Assembly: GCA_945904955.1 (NCBI GenBank)
Contig: CAMDPO010000023.1
Span: 1-38,442 of the forward strand
Origin: Rhizobium sp. Q54
GTDB lineage: Bacteria > Pseudomonadota > Alphaproteobacteria > UBA2966 > CAIVPW01
Reading direction: 5' to 3'
DNA: 38,442 nucleotides
In this document: piece by piece, positions 9,399-18,516 of the stretch
How positions within the stretch are numbered: the first letter of the stretch is position 1
Layout of the letters: each line of letters begins with the position of its first letter
Notes under the pieces: model-generated
Databases searched by the model: none
What the model was told of the DNA's origin: nothing
What the model saw: the letters and a program-made list of their open reading frames with translations, nothing else
Made by a program: the position numbers and the translations under genes

Positions 9399-9640
9399 CA
9401 TTCCGAGGTGTCGGCGACGACGCGGCCGCCCTTCTGCAGGGTGACGCGGCCCTCCGGATACTCGTTGCTTGCGGCCTTGAAGATTTCGCGGGCGAGGCGG
9501 GCGCTGGTCGCGCGCGCGAGCACGCGTTCCACGGCGGCAGAGTGGTCGGGGTACCAGAGTTCGACCACGTAGGGGAGTTTCTCCCGCGGAGGAGAATCAG
9601 GAGACCGCTGCGGCTTGGCTTTGGCTCGCTTGCGGCTCAT
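9398..9640 (-). CDS. Small conserved-looking protein, unknown function
   Basis: An 80-residue cytoplasmic protein. The first 20 residues are basic and Pro/Ser-rich (MSRKRAKAKPQRSPDSPPRE). The rest is a compact domain (YVVELWYPDHSAAVERVLARA, then ARLAREIFKAASNEYPEGRVTLQKGGRVVAD) that looks like alternating beta and alpha segments. It resembles short hypothetical proteins I associate with alphaproteobacteria, but no named family is claimed. Codon use is like its neighbours. No good Shine-Dalgarno is visible, so the start is less certain than the frame. It converges on ilvC and its stop overlaps the ilvC terminator. Confidence 0.65.
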   Translation of the reverse strand: MSRKRAKAKPQRSPDSPPREKLPYVVELWYPDHSAAVERVLARATSARLAREIFKAASNEYPEGRVTLQKGGRVVADTSE

Positions 9641-9671
9641 GACCGGGTCCGATCGAGCCTAGTCTGTCTAG

Positions 9672-10133
9672 TGTCCCGGTCCACTGGACCTGACGATCGG
9701 TCGGGGTATTCGACGCGTCGTCGAAGACAACCCCGAGATCGCCGAAGTCACCGTGTCGATGCTCGAGGAACTTGGCTATCAGGTGCAGCGTGTCAGCGAC
9801 GCGGCGACCGCGCTCGAGGCGATCGCGCAAAAGAAGTTCGACCTCGTCGTCAGCGACATCGTCATGCCCGGCGCGCTCGACGGACTGAACCTCGCGCGCG
9901 CCATTGGCGAAAGCAAACCCGATCTGCCGGTGTTGCTTGTGACGGGGTACAGCGGCGTTGCCGAAGGGGGCACGGAGTTTACGATCCCGCGCAAACCGTG
10001 CGACATCGCCGATCTCAGGCGCGCAGCAGCGCGCCTGATTTCCGCCGCGCGGCAGCAGGCGCACACCAATGTCGTGCGCCTGCGCGACATCAAGCTCTAC
10101 GTCATAAATCCTAGGTTTTTAGCCAGTTTCTGA
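9672..10133 (+). pseudogene. Remnant of a response-regulator receiver domain
   Basis: The open frame after a TAG at 9669-9671 encodes VVEDNPEIAEV, then the phospho-acceptor Asp at codon 9855 (LVVSDIVMPG), the conserved Thr (LLVTGYSG) and Lys (IPRKPCD): all marks of a receiver domain like those at the C-terminus of hybrid histidine kinases. The first beta strand is damaged (GRGIRRVVEDN instead of a hydrophobic run before VEDN), there is no ATG and no kinase upstream, and the tail runs past the domain into NPRFLASF. A GTG at 9753 would yield only a partial domain lacking the acidic pocket. Best read as the 3' remnant of a lost kinase gene. Confidence 0.65.
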
Positions 10134-10197
10134 CGTCTGGATAGCTTTCGCGGCGACGGTTTCGCGAGGACCGGTTTTCTGACGCGGCGACTCGCGA

Positions 10198-10600
10198 TCA
10201 CGTCGTGCCCACCTGCAAGCTTTCGCCGCGCGCAGCGAACGCGACGAATGCAGCGGCATCGCGCACGGCGCGCTCGTCTTCGTGCTCAATCAATTTTCGC
10301 GCAACATGCGCCGCGACGACGCGCGCGTTCGCAACAGCTGCGCGTGCGCGCACGGTTGCACTTGATGCCTTCGCGCACGGATTCGGCCGCGGGTTGAATC
10401 CGGTGCATCGCACATTCCTCTACGTGCGGTTCGAGCGCAGCGAAGATCTCGCCGACCAGGACCGCTCCGTCGCGTTGTTCGAGTCGATCGAGGACACCAA
10501 GGTGCGGGATGGCGTGCGCGGCCACGCGCGCAGCCATCGCGACATCATTCGCCGCGTCGCCGTTGGCGCGCGCCTGCGACACGACGGCCGCGTTCCGCAC
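10198..10600 (-). pseudogene. Possible frameshifted gene of unknown function
   Basis: On the minus strand a frame from GTG 10600 (NAAVVSQARANGDAANDVAM, then HLGVLDRLEQRDGAVLVGEIF) has very high G/C at third codon positions and reads like an Ala-rich helical protein until about 10340. After that a different frame reads more plausibly (VVAAHVARKLIEHEDERAV) to a stop at 10198. The pair could be one gene broken by a frameshift. No family is recognised, and in DNA this GC-rich several frames stay open by chance, so this is weak. Confidence 0.3.
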
Positions 10601-10822
10601 CGCGTGCTTGGCCGCGTGCCAACACCCGAGGGATCGCGCTCCGCGTCGCCTCCGGCTCTCCCATTTGAAATTGTCCCCACCTCTGGTGGGGCATACCTCT
10701 TCGTCGTCGTTGCGATGGGGTCCGCCGCCGCGTTAATAAATCCCCGCGACGCGTACGGCCCATGGGGTCAGGGGACCCGCGTTAGGCCGCAGAAAACTAG
10801 GGAAATCCTGACCGATTTGGTC
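10601..10822. other. Stretch without recognisable gene
   Basis: No convincing coding frame on either strand. The only structure seen is a 7-bp perfect hairpin, CCCCACC (10675-10681) with GGTGGGG (10685-10691), loop TCT, directly after AAATTG. Short frames here have no motif or ribosome binding site. Together with the two remnants upstream it forms an apparently decayed interval between ilvC and leuA. Confidence 0.4.
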
Positions 10823-11186
10823 TAGTATCGGCTCTCGGAGGTACAGGTTTTGTACATCCGGGGTGGGGTGACTCCCACCTCCTAGGAGCAGCCGCCGCAC
10901 CTCGGTGCGACTGCGGAACGGCCTTGGAACATGGCACGGAACGGGAACATTGCATGCAGCGCTCGGGGAGTCGCAATCGCGGCTATGCCAGTGGTGCGAC
11001 GTGCGAACTTCCCCGGAATCCGCCGGAATCCTAGCCTCTCCGCGACCGGCGCGCTCCTTCGACTTAGCCGCCCCTGAGCGCAGCAACCGGCGAAGACCGC
11101 CACGTTGCGTTCGGGGGACGCCTTAGCAGGAAGACTCACGGGCTGTGATGCCCAATGGGACAAACGCTAGTCGAAGGAACGCAGCG
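10823..11186 (+). promoter_or_regulatory. Candidate structured leader of leuA
   Basis: A -10-like TAGTAT at 10823-10828 (no good -35 seen) precedes GGAGGT (10837-10842). That hexamer can pair with ACCTCC (10877-10882), enclosing a small hairpin GTACA/TGTAC (10841-10845 with 10851-10855). Alternatively, 10860-10867 pairs with 10874-10881 (GGTGGG/CCCACC core), which excludes the first pairing. An 11-codon frame from TTG 10850 to TAG 10883, 8 bp after GGAGG, covers the switch region (product YIRGGVTPTS after the start). A further hairpin CGCAC-CTCG-GTGCG follows. The rest up to 11186 holds four GGAAC copies (10915-10948) and no recognisable gene. This pattern suggests attenuation or riboregulation of leuA, but no known class is matched. 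Confidence 0.4.
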
Positions 11187-12818
11187 ATGAACGCCAACCA
11201 GACCAACCAAGACGGAGCCGGGCACGGGCCGGGTCGCGTCGCCCCAACGGGGCCCAACGACAACGTCGCGCCAACGGGGCGCAACGGCAACAAGATCGTC
11301 ATTTTTGACACCACTCTGCGCGACGGCGAGCAATCGCCCGGCGCCTCCATGAACCTGGACGAGAAGCTCCGCATTGCGGAGGCCCTCCAGGCGATGGGCG
11401 TGGACGTCATCGAAGCCGGCTTCCCGATCGCTTCCAACGGCGATTTCGAGGCCGTCGAGGCCATCTCCAAGATCATCACCGAGTCGGTGGTGTGCGGCCT
11501 CGCCCGTGCCGGCAAGAAGGACATCGAGCGCGCCGCCGTGGCGCTCAAGCCGGCACGCCGCAAGCGCATCCATACCTTCATCTCGACCAGCCCGCTGCAC
11601 ATGAAGTTCAAGCTCCAGATGGAGCCTGAGGCCGTGTACCAGGCGGTGATCGACTCGGTGACCTACGCGCGCTCCTTCACCGACGACGTCGAGTGGAGCT
11701 GCGAGGACGGCACCCGCACCGACTGGGACTTCATGTGCCGCTGCGTCGAGGCCGCCATCAAGGCCGGCGCCACGACCATCAACATCCCCGACACCGTCGG
11801 CTACTCGGTGCCCGAGGAATTCGGCGCGATCATTGCAATGCTCTTCAATCGCGTGCCGAACATCGACAAGGCGATCATCTCGACCCACTGCCACAACGAC
11901 CTCGGCTTGGCCGTGGCGAATTCTCTGGCCGGCGTCGTCAACGGCGCGCGTCAGGTCGAGTGCACCATCAACGGTCTTGGCGAGCGCGCTGGCAACGCGG
12001 CGCTGGAAGAGATCGTCATGGCGATCCGCACGCGCAACGACCGCATGCCGTTCACCACCGGCATCAAGACCGAGCACATCACGAAGGTCTCGCGTCTGGT
12101 TTCGACCGTTACGGGCTTTGCCGTCCAGAACAACAAGGCGGTCGTCGGCGCCAATGCGTTCGCGCACGAGGCCGGCATTCACCAGGACGGCATGCTGAAG
12201 CATGCGCGCACCTACGAGATCATGACGCCAGAATCGGTGGGTCTTACAGAATCCAAGCTCGTCATGGGCAAGCACTCCGGCCGCCATGCCTTCCGCAAGA
12301 AGCTGGAAGAGCTCGGCTACATGATGGACGGCGAGCAGCTCGACGACGCTTTCAAGCGGATGAAGGATCTCGCCGACAAGAAGAAGGACATCTACGACGA
12401 AGACATCGCTGCCCTCGTCGACGAGGAGGCGCGCGAGCAGAGCCGCATCCGCGTCGTCTCGCTGCAGGTCATCGCCGGCACCAAGGGGCCGCAGACCGCC
12501 GAGATCGAGCTCGAGATCGACGGCGACGTGCGCGCCCACAAGTCGAACGGCGACGGCCCGGTGGACGCCACCTTCAAGGCGATCCGCGCGTTGGTTCCCA
12601 ATACCGCCACCCTGCAGCTGTACCAGGTGCACGCCGTGACCCAGGGCACCGACGCCCAGGCCGAGGTGACCGTGCGGCTCTATGAGGATGGCAAGAGCGT
12701 TAACGGGCTTGGTGCCGACACCGACACGCTCGTCGCGTCGGCACGCGCGTACGTCAACGCGCTGAACAAGCTGCTGGTCAAACGTCAAAAACGTGCACCG
12801 GAGGCGCTCTCCGCCTAG
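11187..12818 (+). CDS. leuA: 2-isopropylmalate synthase
   Basis: First committed step of leucine synthesis: condenses 2-oxoisovalerate with acetyl-CoA; inhibited by leucine. 543 residues from ATG 11187, which has AAGGA at 11174-11178; upstream GTG 11145 and ATG 11148 lack a well-placed site. The N-terminal 35 residues are poorly conserved in character and contain a 9-residue tandem duplication. The TIM barrel follows: DTTLRDGEQSPG with metal ligand Asp41 and Arg45/Asp46, the second metal motif STHCHNDLG, and NGLGERAGNAAL. The C-terminal LeuA dimer/allosteric domain starts near residue 410 (RIRVVSLQVIAGTKGPQTAEIEL begins it). It stands alone, 1.8 kb from ilvC, just ahead of mreB. Confidence 0.96.
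   Translation: MNANQTNQDGAGHGPGRVAPTGPNDNVAPTGRNGNKIVIFDTTLRDGEQSPGASMNLDEKLRIAEALQAMGVDVIEAGFPIASNGDFEAVEAISKIITESVVCGLARAGKKDIERAAVALKPARRKRIHTFISTSPLHMKFKLQMEPEAVYQAVIDSVTYARSFTDDVEWSCEDGTRTDWDFMCRCVEAAIKAGATTINIPDTVGYSVPEEFGAIIAMLFNRVPNIDKAIISTHCHNDLGLAVANSLAGVVNGARQVECTINGLGERAGNAALEEIVMAIRTRNDRMPFTTGIKTEHITKVSRLVSTVTGFAVQNNKAVVGANAFAHEAGIHQDGMLKHARTYEIMTPESVGLTESKLVMGKHSGRHAFRKKLEELGYMMDGEQLDDAFKRMKDLADKKKDIYDEDIAALVDEEAREQSRIRVVSLQVIAGTKGPQTAEIELEIDGDVRAHKSNGDGPVDATFKAIRALVPNTATLQLYQVHAVTQGTDAQAEVTVRLYEDGKSVNGLGADTDTLVASARAYVNALNKLLVKRQKRAPEALSA
11238..11291 (+). repeat. 27-bp in-frame tandem duplication in the leuA 5' end
   Basis: Two adjacent 27-bp units, 11238-11264 and 11265-11291, differ at three bases and encode VAPTGPNDN and VAPTGRNGN. 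They lie just before the first barrel strand (KIVIFDTTLRD), in a region expected to be disordered. Confidence 0.85.
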
Positions 12819-12897
12819 GCACGCGAGTAAAGAGGGGTCGTGGCCGGCCCGGAGGCAAGGGGTCTCCGGGTCGCCACGCAACAGGAACGGACCCTAA

Positions 12898-13941
<1,044 letters not shown>

Positions 13942-13958
13942 TCGCAACTACTGACGAT

Positions 13959-13977
13959 CCGGCTGGGCGGCCGGTTT
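13959..13977 (+). terminator. Weak hairpin between mreB and mreC
   Basis: CCGGC (13959-13963) pairs with GCCGG (13970-13974) around TGGGCG, followed by TTT and more Ts after 2-3 bases. The short stem suggests a partial terminator or processing site that would leave mreB better expressed than mreCD. This is inference from structure only. Confidence 0.4.
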
Positions 13978-14020
13978 CGTCTTTCCCAGTCGATCGGGAG
14001 TTGAGGGGGAAGAAGAAATC

Positions 14021-14896
14021 GTGCGTCCCATCGGCGGCCGAATTGGCAGGCTGGCGGTTCCACTCCGCGTACTAGCTCAGCGCTTTGCTCTGCTCATCCT
14101 CATCGGCGCGTCCATCGCGCTGATGATCACGGCGAAGGGTGAGCACTGGGCAGTGGAGCGCGTGCGGACCACCGTCATGGACGTGGCGGCGCCGGTGCTC
14201 GACGTCATCTCGCGTCCGGCCCAAGCCCTCAATAGCGCGACCGAGCGCGTCACCCAGATCGTCGCCGTCTATGGCGAGAACGAGCGTCTGCGCGAAGAGA
14301 ACGAGCGCCTGCGCGCCTGGCAGTCCATCGCCCGTCGTCTCGAGACGGAGAACGCCGCCTTCCGCGCGCTCCTGCGGGCGCGCCCGGAGCCTGGCGTCAC
14401 GTACGTCTCCGGCCGCGTCATCGGCGATTCCGGCGGCCCCTGGGTGCGCACCGTTGCCCTCAACGCTGGCGAAGCCGACGGCGTGCGCAAGGGCAGTGCG
14501 GTCGTCACCGGCGACGGCCTGGTCGGCCGCGTCGTCGAGTCGGGCGACCGCTCGTCGCGCATCCTGTTGCTCACTGACCTCAACAGCCGTGTGCCGGTGG
14601 TGGTCGAGTCGTCGCGCTATCGTGCCATCCTCGAAGGCGACAACACCGACACCCTGAAGCTGTCGTTCGTCATTCCCGCCGACGAGATCCGCGTCGGCGA
14701 CCGCATCGTCACGTCGGGCTCGGGTGGCCTGTTCCCGGCGGGCCTGCCCATCGGCGAAGTCTCCGCCATCAAGGACGGCACCGCCCTCGTGACGCCGCTG
14801 GTGCGCTTCGATCGCCTGGAATACGTGCGCATCCTGCGCTTCGACTTCCCGGGCATCGAAGCCGAGCAGACCCCGGCACCGAAGGCGGCGCGCTAG
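14021..14896 (+). CDS. mreC: MreC, rod-shape-determining protein
   Basis: Periplasmic scaffold linking MreB and MreD to PBP2. 291 residues starting at GTG with a GAGGGGGA purine run 9-18 bp upstream. One transmembrane helix (about residues 20-38, FALLILIGASIALMI), a coiled coil (about 75-110, ENERLREENERLRAWQ), then the beta-rich MreC domain (VSGRVIGDSGGPW, SRVPVVVESSRYRAILEG, SGSGGLFPAGLPIGEV). It follows mreB after 79 bp and is 2 bp from mreD. Length and layout are typical for alphaproteobacteria. Confidence 0.95.
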   Translation: MRPIGGRIGRLAVPLRVLAQRFALLILIGASIALMITAKGEHWAVERVRTTVMDVAAPVLDVISRPAQALNSATERVTQIVAVYGENERLREENERLRAWQSIARRLETENAAFRALLRARPEPGVTYVSGRVIGDSGGPWVRTVALNAGEADGVRKGSAVVTGDGLVGRVVESGDRSSRILLLTDLNSRVPVVVESSRYRAILEGDNTDTLKLSFVIPADEIRVGDRIVTSGSGGLFPAGLPIGEVSAIKDGTALVTPLVRFDRLEYVRILRFDFPGIEAEQTPAPKAAR

Positions 14897-14898
14897 CC

Positions 14899-15417
14899 AT
14901 GAATCCGACGCTCGCCCGCGCCAATGCCATCCTGCGCATCCTGGTGCCGTTCGGCACCTTGCTGCTCGCCGTGGCGCTGTCGGGCATCCCGTACGGCATT
15001 CCGTTCCTCGGCCCGGTGACGCCGTTCTTCGCGCTGATCGCCATCTTCTACTGGAGCATCCACCGGCCGGAGCAGGTCCCCGCCGTCGTCATCTTCGGCA
15101 TCGGCGTGCTGCAGGATCTCATCACCGGTGGGCCGCCGGGCTCGATCGCGTTGCTGTTGCTGCTGGTGCACGCGCTCGCCGTGTCGCAGCAGCGCATCCT
15201 GCTCGGCCAGTCGTACCTCGTCGAATGGGCCGGCTTCGCCCTGGTGGCGGTCGGCGCCGCCGTAGTGGGCTGGCTGCTCGCGTGCGTCTACAACACGGCG
15301 CTCATCCTGCCGTGGCACTTCCTGGTCCAGGCTCTCTTGACCGTCGCGCTCTATCCCGCCGCCACTACGGTACTCACGCCGGCCGCACGCTGGTCGCGCG
15401 CAGCGGAACCGGCATGA
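14899..15417 (+). CDS. mreD: MreD, rod-shape-determining membrane protein
   Basis: Integral membrane subunit of the elongasome. 172 residues with about five hydrophobic segments: LVPFGTLLLAVALSG, PVTPFFALIAIFYWS, VPAVVIFGIGVLQDL, the Leu-rich GSIALLLLLVHAL, WAGFALVAVGAAVVGWLLA and FLVQALLTVALYPA. The family mark RPEQVPA and GxLQDLITGGPPG are present. It starts 2 bp after mreC and ends over the start of a 7-codon mini-ORF that runs into mrdA. Confidence 0.92.
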   Translation: MNPTLARANAILRILVPFGTLLLAVALSGIPYGIPFLGPVTPFFALIAIFYWSIHRPEQVPAVVIFGIGVLQDLITGGPPGSIALLLLLVHALAVSQQRILLGQSYLVEWAGFALVAVGAAVVGWLLACVYNTALILPWHFLVQALLTVALYPAATTVLTPAARWSRAAEPA

Positions 15418-15437
15418 AGCGCGAGGTGTTGGCGTGA
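15414..15437 (+). other. Seven-codon mini-ORF bridging mreD and mrdA
   Basis: ATG 15414 overlaps the mreD stop (ATGA), encodes MKREVLA and stops at TGA 15435-15437, which overlaps the GTG start of mrdA (GTGA). The true mrdA start repeats the same context: TGAAGCGCGAG occurs at 15415-15425 and again at 15435-15445. Ribosomes ending mreD could pass through this mini-ORF to mrdA. It may instead be the silent trace of a 20-bp duplication. Confidence 0.5.
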
Positions 15438-17341
15438 AGCGCGAGACGGGCAGATACAAGACGTTCAGCCGCCGCTCGGCCCTTCTGGTCGGCGGTCAAG
15501 GTCTGCTGCTGTCGGCGCTCGTCTCCCGCCTGTACTACCTGCAGGTCATCCGGTCCGAGGAATACCGCATGCTGGCCGACGAGAACCGCATCAGCCTGCG
15601 CCTGCTGGCGCCGCCGCGCGGCCTCATCGTCGACCGCAACGGCGAGGTGGTCGCCGGCAACATGCAGAACTACCGCGTACTGCTGGTGCCGGAGCAGGCC
15701 AAGCGCACCGGCGAGAAGCTGGCCGTCTCCGCCGATCGCACCCTGCAGGCGCTCGCCAAGCTCATCCCGCTCGACGATTTCCAGCGCCAGAGAGTTCTGC
15801 GCGAGGTCGGCCGCAAGCGCGAGTTCGTGCCCATCACCGTGGCCGAGAACCTCACGTGGGAGGATTTCAGCCGCATCAACGTGCATGCGCCCGATCTGCC
15901 CGGCATCGTCCCCGATGTCGGCGAGACGCGGCACTATCCGTTGGGTTCACACCTGGCGCACCTGGTCGGCTACGTCGCGCCGGTCTCTGAGTCCGATCCG
16001 ATCGACGATCCGATGCTCGAGCTGCCGGGCTTCCGCATCGGCCGTTCGGGTGTCGAGCGCAAGTCCGACCTGCTGCTGCGCGGCAAAGCCGGCTCGACCC
16101 ACGTCGAGGTGAACGCCCACGGTCGCGTCATCCGCGAGCTGAAACGCGTTGCCGGCCATCCCGGCCGCAAAGTCGCCATCACCATCGACGCCCACCTGCA
16201 GGAGTTCGCCACGAACCGCATGGGCGAGGAGAGCGCCGGCGCCGCCGTCATCGATGTCTTCACCGGCGACGTGCTGGCGCTCGTATCGACCCCGTCGTTC
16301 GATCCGACCCAGTTCGCCTTCGGCCTGTCGCGCGAGGAGTGGAACACCCTCGTCACCCACCCACGCAAGCCGCTCCTCAACAAGGCCGTCACCGGCCAGT
16401 ATCCGCCCGGCTCGACCTTCAAGATGGTCGTCGCCCTCGCCGGCCTCGAGGGCGGCATCATCCACGCCGGCCACCGCGTCTTCTGCCCGGGCCACATGAC
16501 CTTGGGCGACCGCAAGTTCCACTGCTGGAAGCGCGGCGGCCACGGCGAGCTCACCCTCACCGAGGGGATCGAGCAGTCCTGCGACGTGTTCTTCTATGAC
16601 GTCGCCCGCAAGGTCGGCATCGACCGCATCGCCGAGATGGCAACTCGCTTCGGCCTCGGCCAGACCACCGACCTCGGCCTCGGCACCGAACGCCCCGGCC
16701 TTATTCCGACGCGCGAGTGGAAGCTCAAGCGCACCGGCGAGGCCTGGCAGGCGGGCGAGAACCTCGTCGCCGGCATCGGCCAGGGCTTCGTTCTGACGAC
16801 GCCGCTGCAGCTCGCCGCCATGACCGCGATGCTCGCCAACGGCGGCGTGCGCATCACGCCGCGCCTTGTGCTGCCCGCTGACGAGCCGCTGGCGGCGCCG
16901 TGGGATGCGGACACCGATCCGCGCTCCCTCAAGCTCTCGCCCGGCAACCTCGCCGCGGTGCGCGAGGGCATGGTGCGTGTGGTCAACAGCCAGCGCGGCA
17001 CCGGCTACGCCGCGCGCATTCGCGACAAAGGTTTCGAGATGGCCGGCAAGTCGGGCACCGCCCAGGTGCGCGGCATCTCCGTCGCTGAGCGCGACGAGGG
17101 CTTGCCCGCCATCGACACCATCCCGTGGGAACACCGCGACCACGCTCTGTTTGTCGGCTACGCTCCGATCGGCTCGCCGCGCTATGCCTGCGCCGTCGTC
17201 ATCGAGCACGGCGGCGGCGGCAGCTCGGTCGCTGGGCCGATGGTGCGCGACATCCTGCTCCAGGCGCAGAAGACGGAATCTGGTCGCCGCCGCTCGCGCC
17301 AGTTCGCCGACGCAGTGCCTACGCCGTTGGTGCCGCGATGA
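15434..17341 (+). CDS. mrdA: Penicillin-binding protein 2, elongasome transpeptidase
   Basis: Class B PBP that crosslinks lateral-wall peptidoglycan with RodA. 635 residues, GTG start. Cytoplasmic basic N-terminus, one signal-anchor helix (about 16-35), the pedestal domain (RGLIVDRNGEVVAGN; GRSGVERKSDLLLRG), then the transpeptidase domain. The active-site motifs are STFK with nucleophile Ser327, SCD with Ser382 and KSGT with Lys539. Its stop overlaps the rodA start (ATGA), so the two are translationally coupled. The only odd point is the repeated start context described for the mini-ORF. Confidence 0.96.
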   Translation: MKRETGRYKTFSRRSALLVGGQGLLLSALVSRLYYLQVIRSEEYRMLADENRISLRLLAPPRGLIVDRNGEVVAGNMQNYRVLLVPEQAKRTGEKLAVSADRTLQALAKLIPLDDFQRQRVLREVGRKREFVPITVAENLTWEDFSRINVHAPDLPGIVPDVGETRHYPLGSHLAHLVGYVAPVSESDPIDDPMLELPGFRIGRSGVERKSDLLLRGKAGSTHVEVNAHGRVIRELKRVAGHPGRKVAITIDAHLQEFATNRMGEESAGAAVIDVFTGDVLALVSTPSFDPTQFAFGLSREEWNTLVTHPRKPLLNKAVTGQYPPGSTFKMVVALAGLEGGIIHAGHRVFCPGHMTLGDRKFHCWKRGGHGELTLTEGIEQSCDVFFYDVARKVGIDRIAEMATRFGLGQTTDLGLGTERPGLIPTREWKLKRTGEAWQAGENLVAGIGQGFVLTTPLQLAAMTAMLANGGVRITPRLVLPADEPLAAPWDADTDPRSLKLSPGNLAAVREGMVRVVNSQRGTGYAARIRDKGFEMAGKSGTAQVRGISVAERDEGLPAIDTIPWEHRDHALFVGYAPIGSPRYACAVVIEHGGGGSSVAGPMVRDILLQAQKTESGRRRSRQFADAVPTPLVPR

Positions 17342-18498
17342 GTCTGTCCGACACCGGCCTGCGCCTTACCAAGGTCGAGCTCGGCTTCGGCCAGAAAATC
17401 GCCAGCCTCAATTGGGGTCTGATCCTGCTGCTCACCGGCACCACCGGCTTCGGCCTGCTGGTGCTCTACTCGCTCGCCGGCGGCATCACCGACACGTGGG
17501 TGGAGAAGCAAGCCGTCCGTTTCGCCCTCGGCTTCTCGGCGATGATCATCATCGCCCTGATCGACATTCGCATCTGGCTGAACCTCGCTTACGTCGCCTA
17601 CGGCGTGGCGCTGGCGCTCCTGGTCGGTGTGGACGTCGCGGGCTACGCCAGCATGGGTGCCCAGCGCTGGATCGACATCGGCATCATCTCGCTGCAGCCG
17701 TCCGAGCTGATGAAGGTGTCGCTGGTCCTTGCCCTCGCGCGCTACTTCCACGAGCACACGCTCGAGGAAGCGCAGTCCCTCAAGTGGCTGTTCGTTCCCG
17801 TTGTGATGATCCTGGCGCCGGCCGCGCTGGTTCTGGTGCAGCCGGACCTCGGCACGGCCACGCTCCTCCTGATGTGCGGCGCCACACTGTGCTTCCTGGC
17901 CGGCGTGCGCATCTGGGTGTTCGGCGTCGCCTTCGCCGCGGCCGCTGCGATGGTGCCCCTCGGCTGGCAGTTCCTGCACGACTACCAGAAGAACCGCATC
18001 CTCACCTTCCTCGACCCCGAGCGCGACCCGCTCGGCGCCGGCTACCACATCCTACAGTCCAAGATCGCCCTTGGCGCCGGCGGCATCTTCGGCCGCGGCT
18101 TCCGCGAGGGCACCCAGAGCCACCTGAGCTTCCTGCCCGAGATGCAGACGGACTTCATCTTCACGACGCTGGCCGAGGAATTCGGCATGGTCGGCGCCCT
18201 GTGCCTGCTCGGGCTCTATGTCTGCATCCTGGCCTACGGCATGGCCATCGCGCTGCGCTCGCGCAACCACTTCGGCCGCCTGGTGGCGATGGGCATCGGC
18301 ACCACGTTCTTCTGCTACGTGTTCATCAACATCGCCATGGTCACCGGCCTGTTGCCCGTGGTGGGTGTGCCGCTGCCGCTCATCTCCTACGGCGGCACGG
18401 CCATGGTGACCCTGATGGCGGGCTTCGGCCTGGTCATCTCGGTGTACATCCACCGCGACATCCGCATCCCCAGGCGCCCGGGCGGGCCGGTCAGCTAA
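17338..18498 (+). CDS. rodA: RodA, SEDS-family peptidoglycan glycosyltransferase
   Basis: Polymerises lipid II into glycan strands as partner of PBP2. 386 residues, about ten membrane helices. SEDS signatures: QRWIDIGIISLQPSELMK, VLVQPDLGTATLL, the long extracytoplasmic loop with RILTFLDPERDPLGAGYH, GRGFREGTQSHLSFLPEM and FTTLAEEFGM, and VPLPLISYGGTAMV near the end. Last gene of the mre group; it overlaps mrdA by 4 bp. No convincing terminator follows; the tRNA promoter begins 18 bp after the stop. Confidence 0.96.
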   Translation: MSLSDTGLRLTKVELGFGQKIASLNWGLILLLTGTTGFGLLVLYSLAGGITDTWVEKQAVRFALGFSAMIIIALIDIRIWLNLAYVAYGVALALLVGVDVAGYASMGAQRWIDIGIISLQPSELMKVSLVLALARYFHEHTLEEAQSLKWLFVPVVMILAPAALVLVQPDLGTATLLLMCGATLCFLAGVRIWVFGVAFAAAAAMVPLGWQFLHDYQKNRILTFLDPERDPLGAGYHILQSKIALGAGGIFGRGFREGTQSHLSFLPEMQTDFIFTTLAEEFGMVGALCLLGLYVCILAYGMAIALRSRNHFGRLVAMGIGTTFFCYVFINIAMVTGLLPVVGVPLPLISYGGTAMVTLMAGFGLVISVYIHRDIRIPRRPGGPVS

Positions 18499-18516
18499 GG
18501 ACCTCTGCCTTAGGGT

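Noticed and set aside
10675-10691. Insertion-sequence end at the AAATTG-CCCCACC hairpin
   Set aside because: No second inverted end, no target duplication and no transposase remnant were seen in the window; a short hairpin alone is not enough.
10205-10825. A 206-codon plus-strand frame between ilvC and leuA
   Set aside because: Composition is Arg/Ala/Ser shadow-like, with no domain or ribosome site; the minus-strand reading looks slightly better, though also weak.
10823-11186. T-box, SAM-II or other known riboswitch, tmRNA, 6S or RNase P RNA in the leuA leader
   Set aside because: None of the conserved sequences I know for these classes (for example the T-box AGGGTGGNACCGCG or RNase P core motifs) is present; GGGGTGGGGTGACTCC only superficially recalls a T-box.
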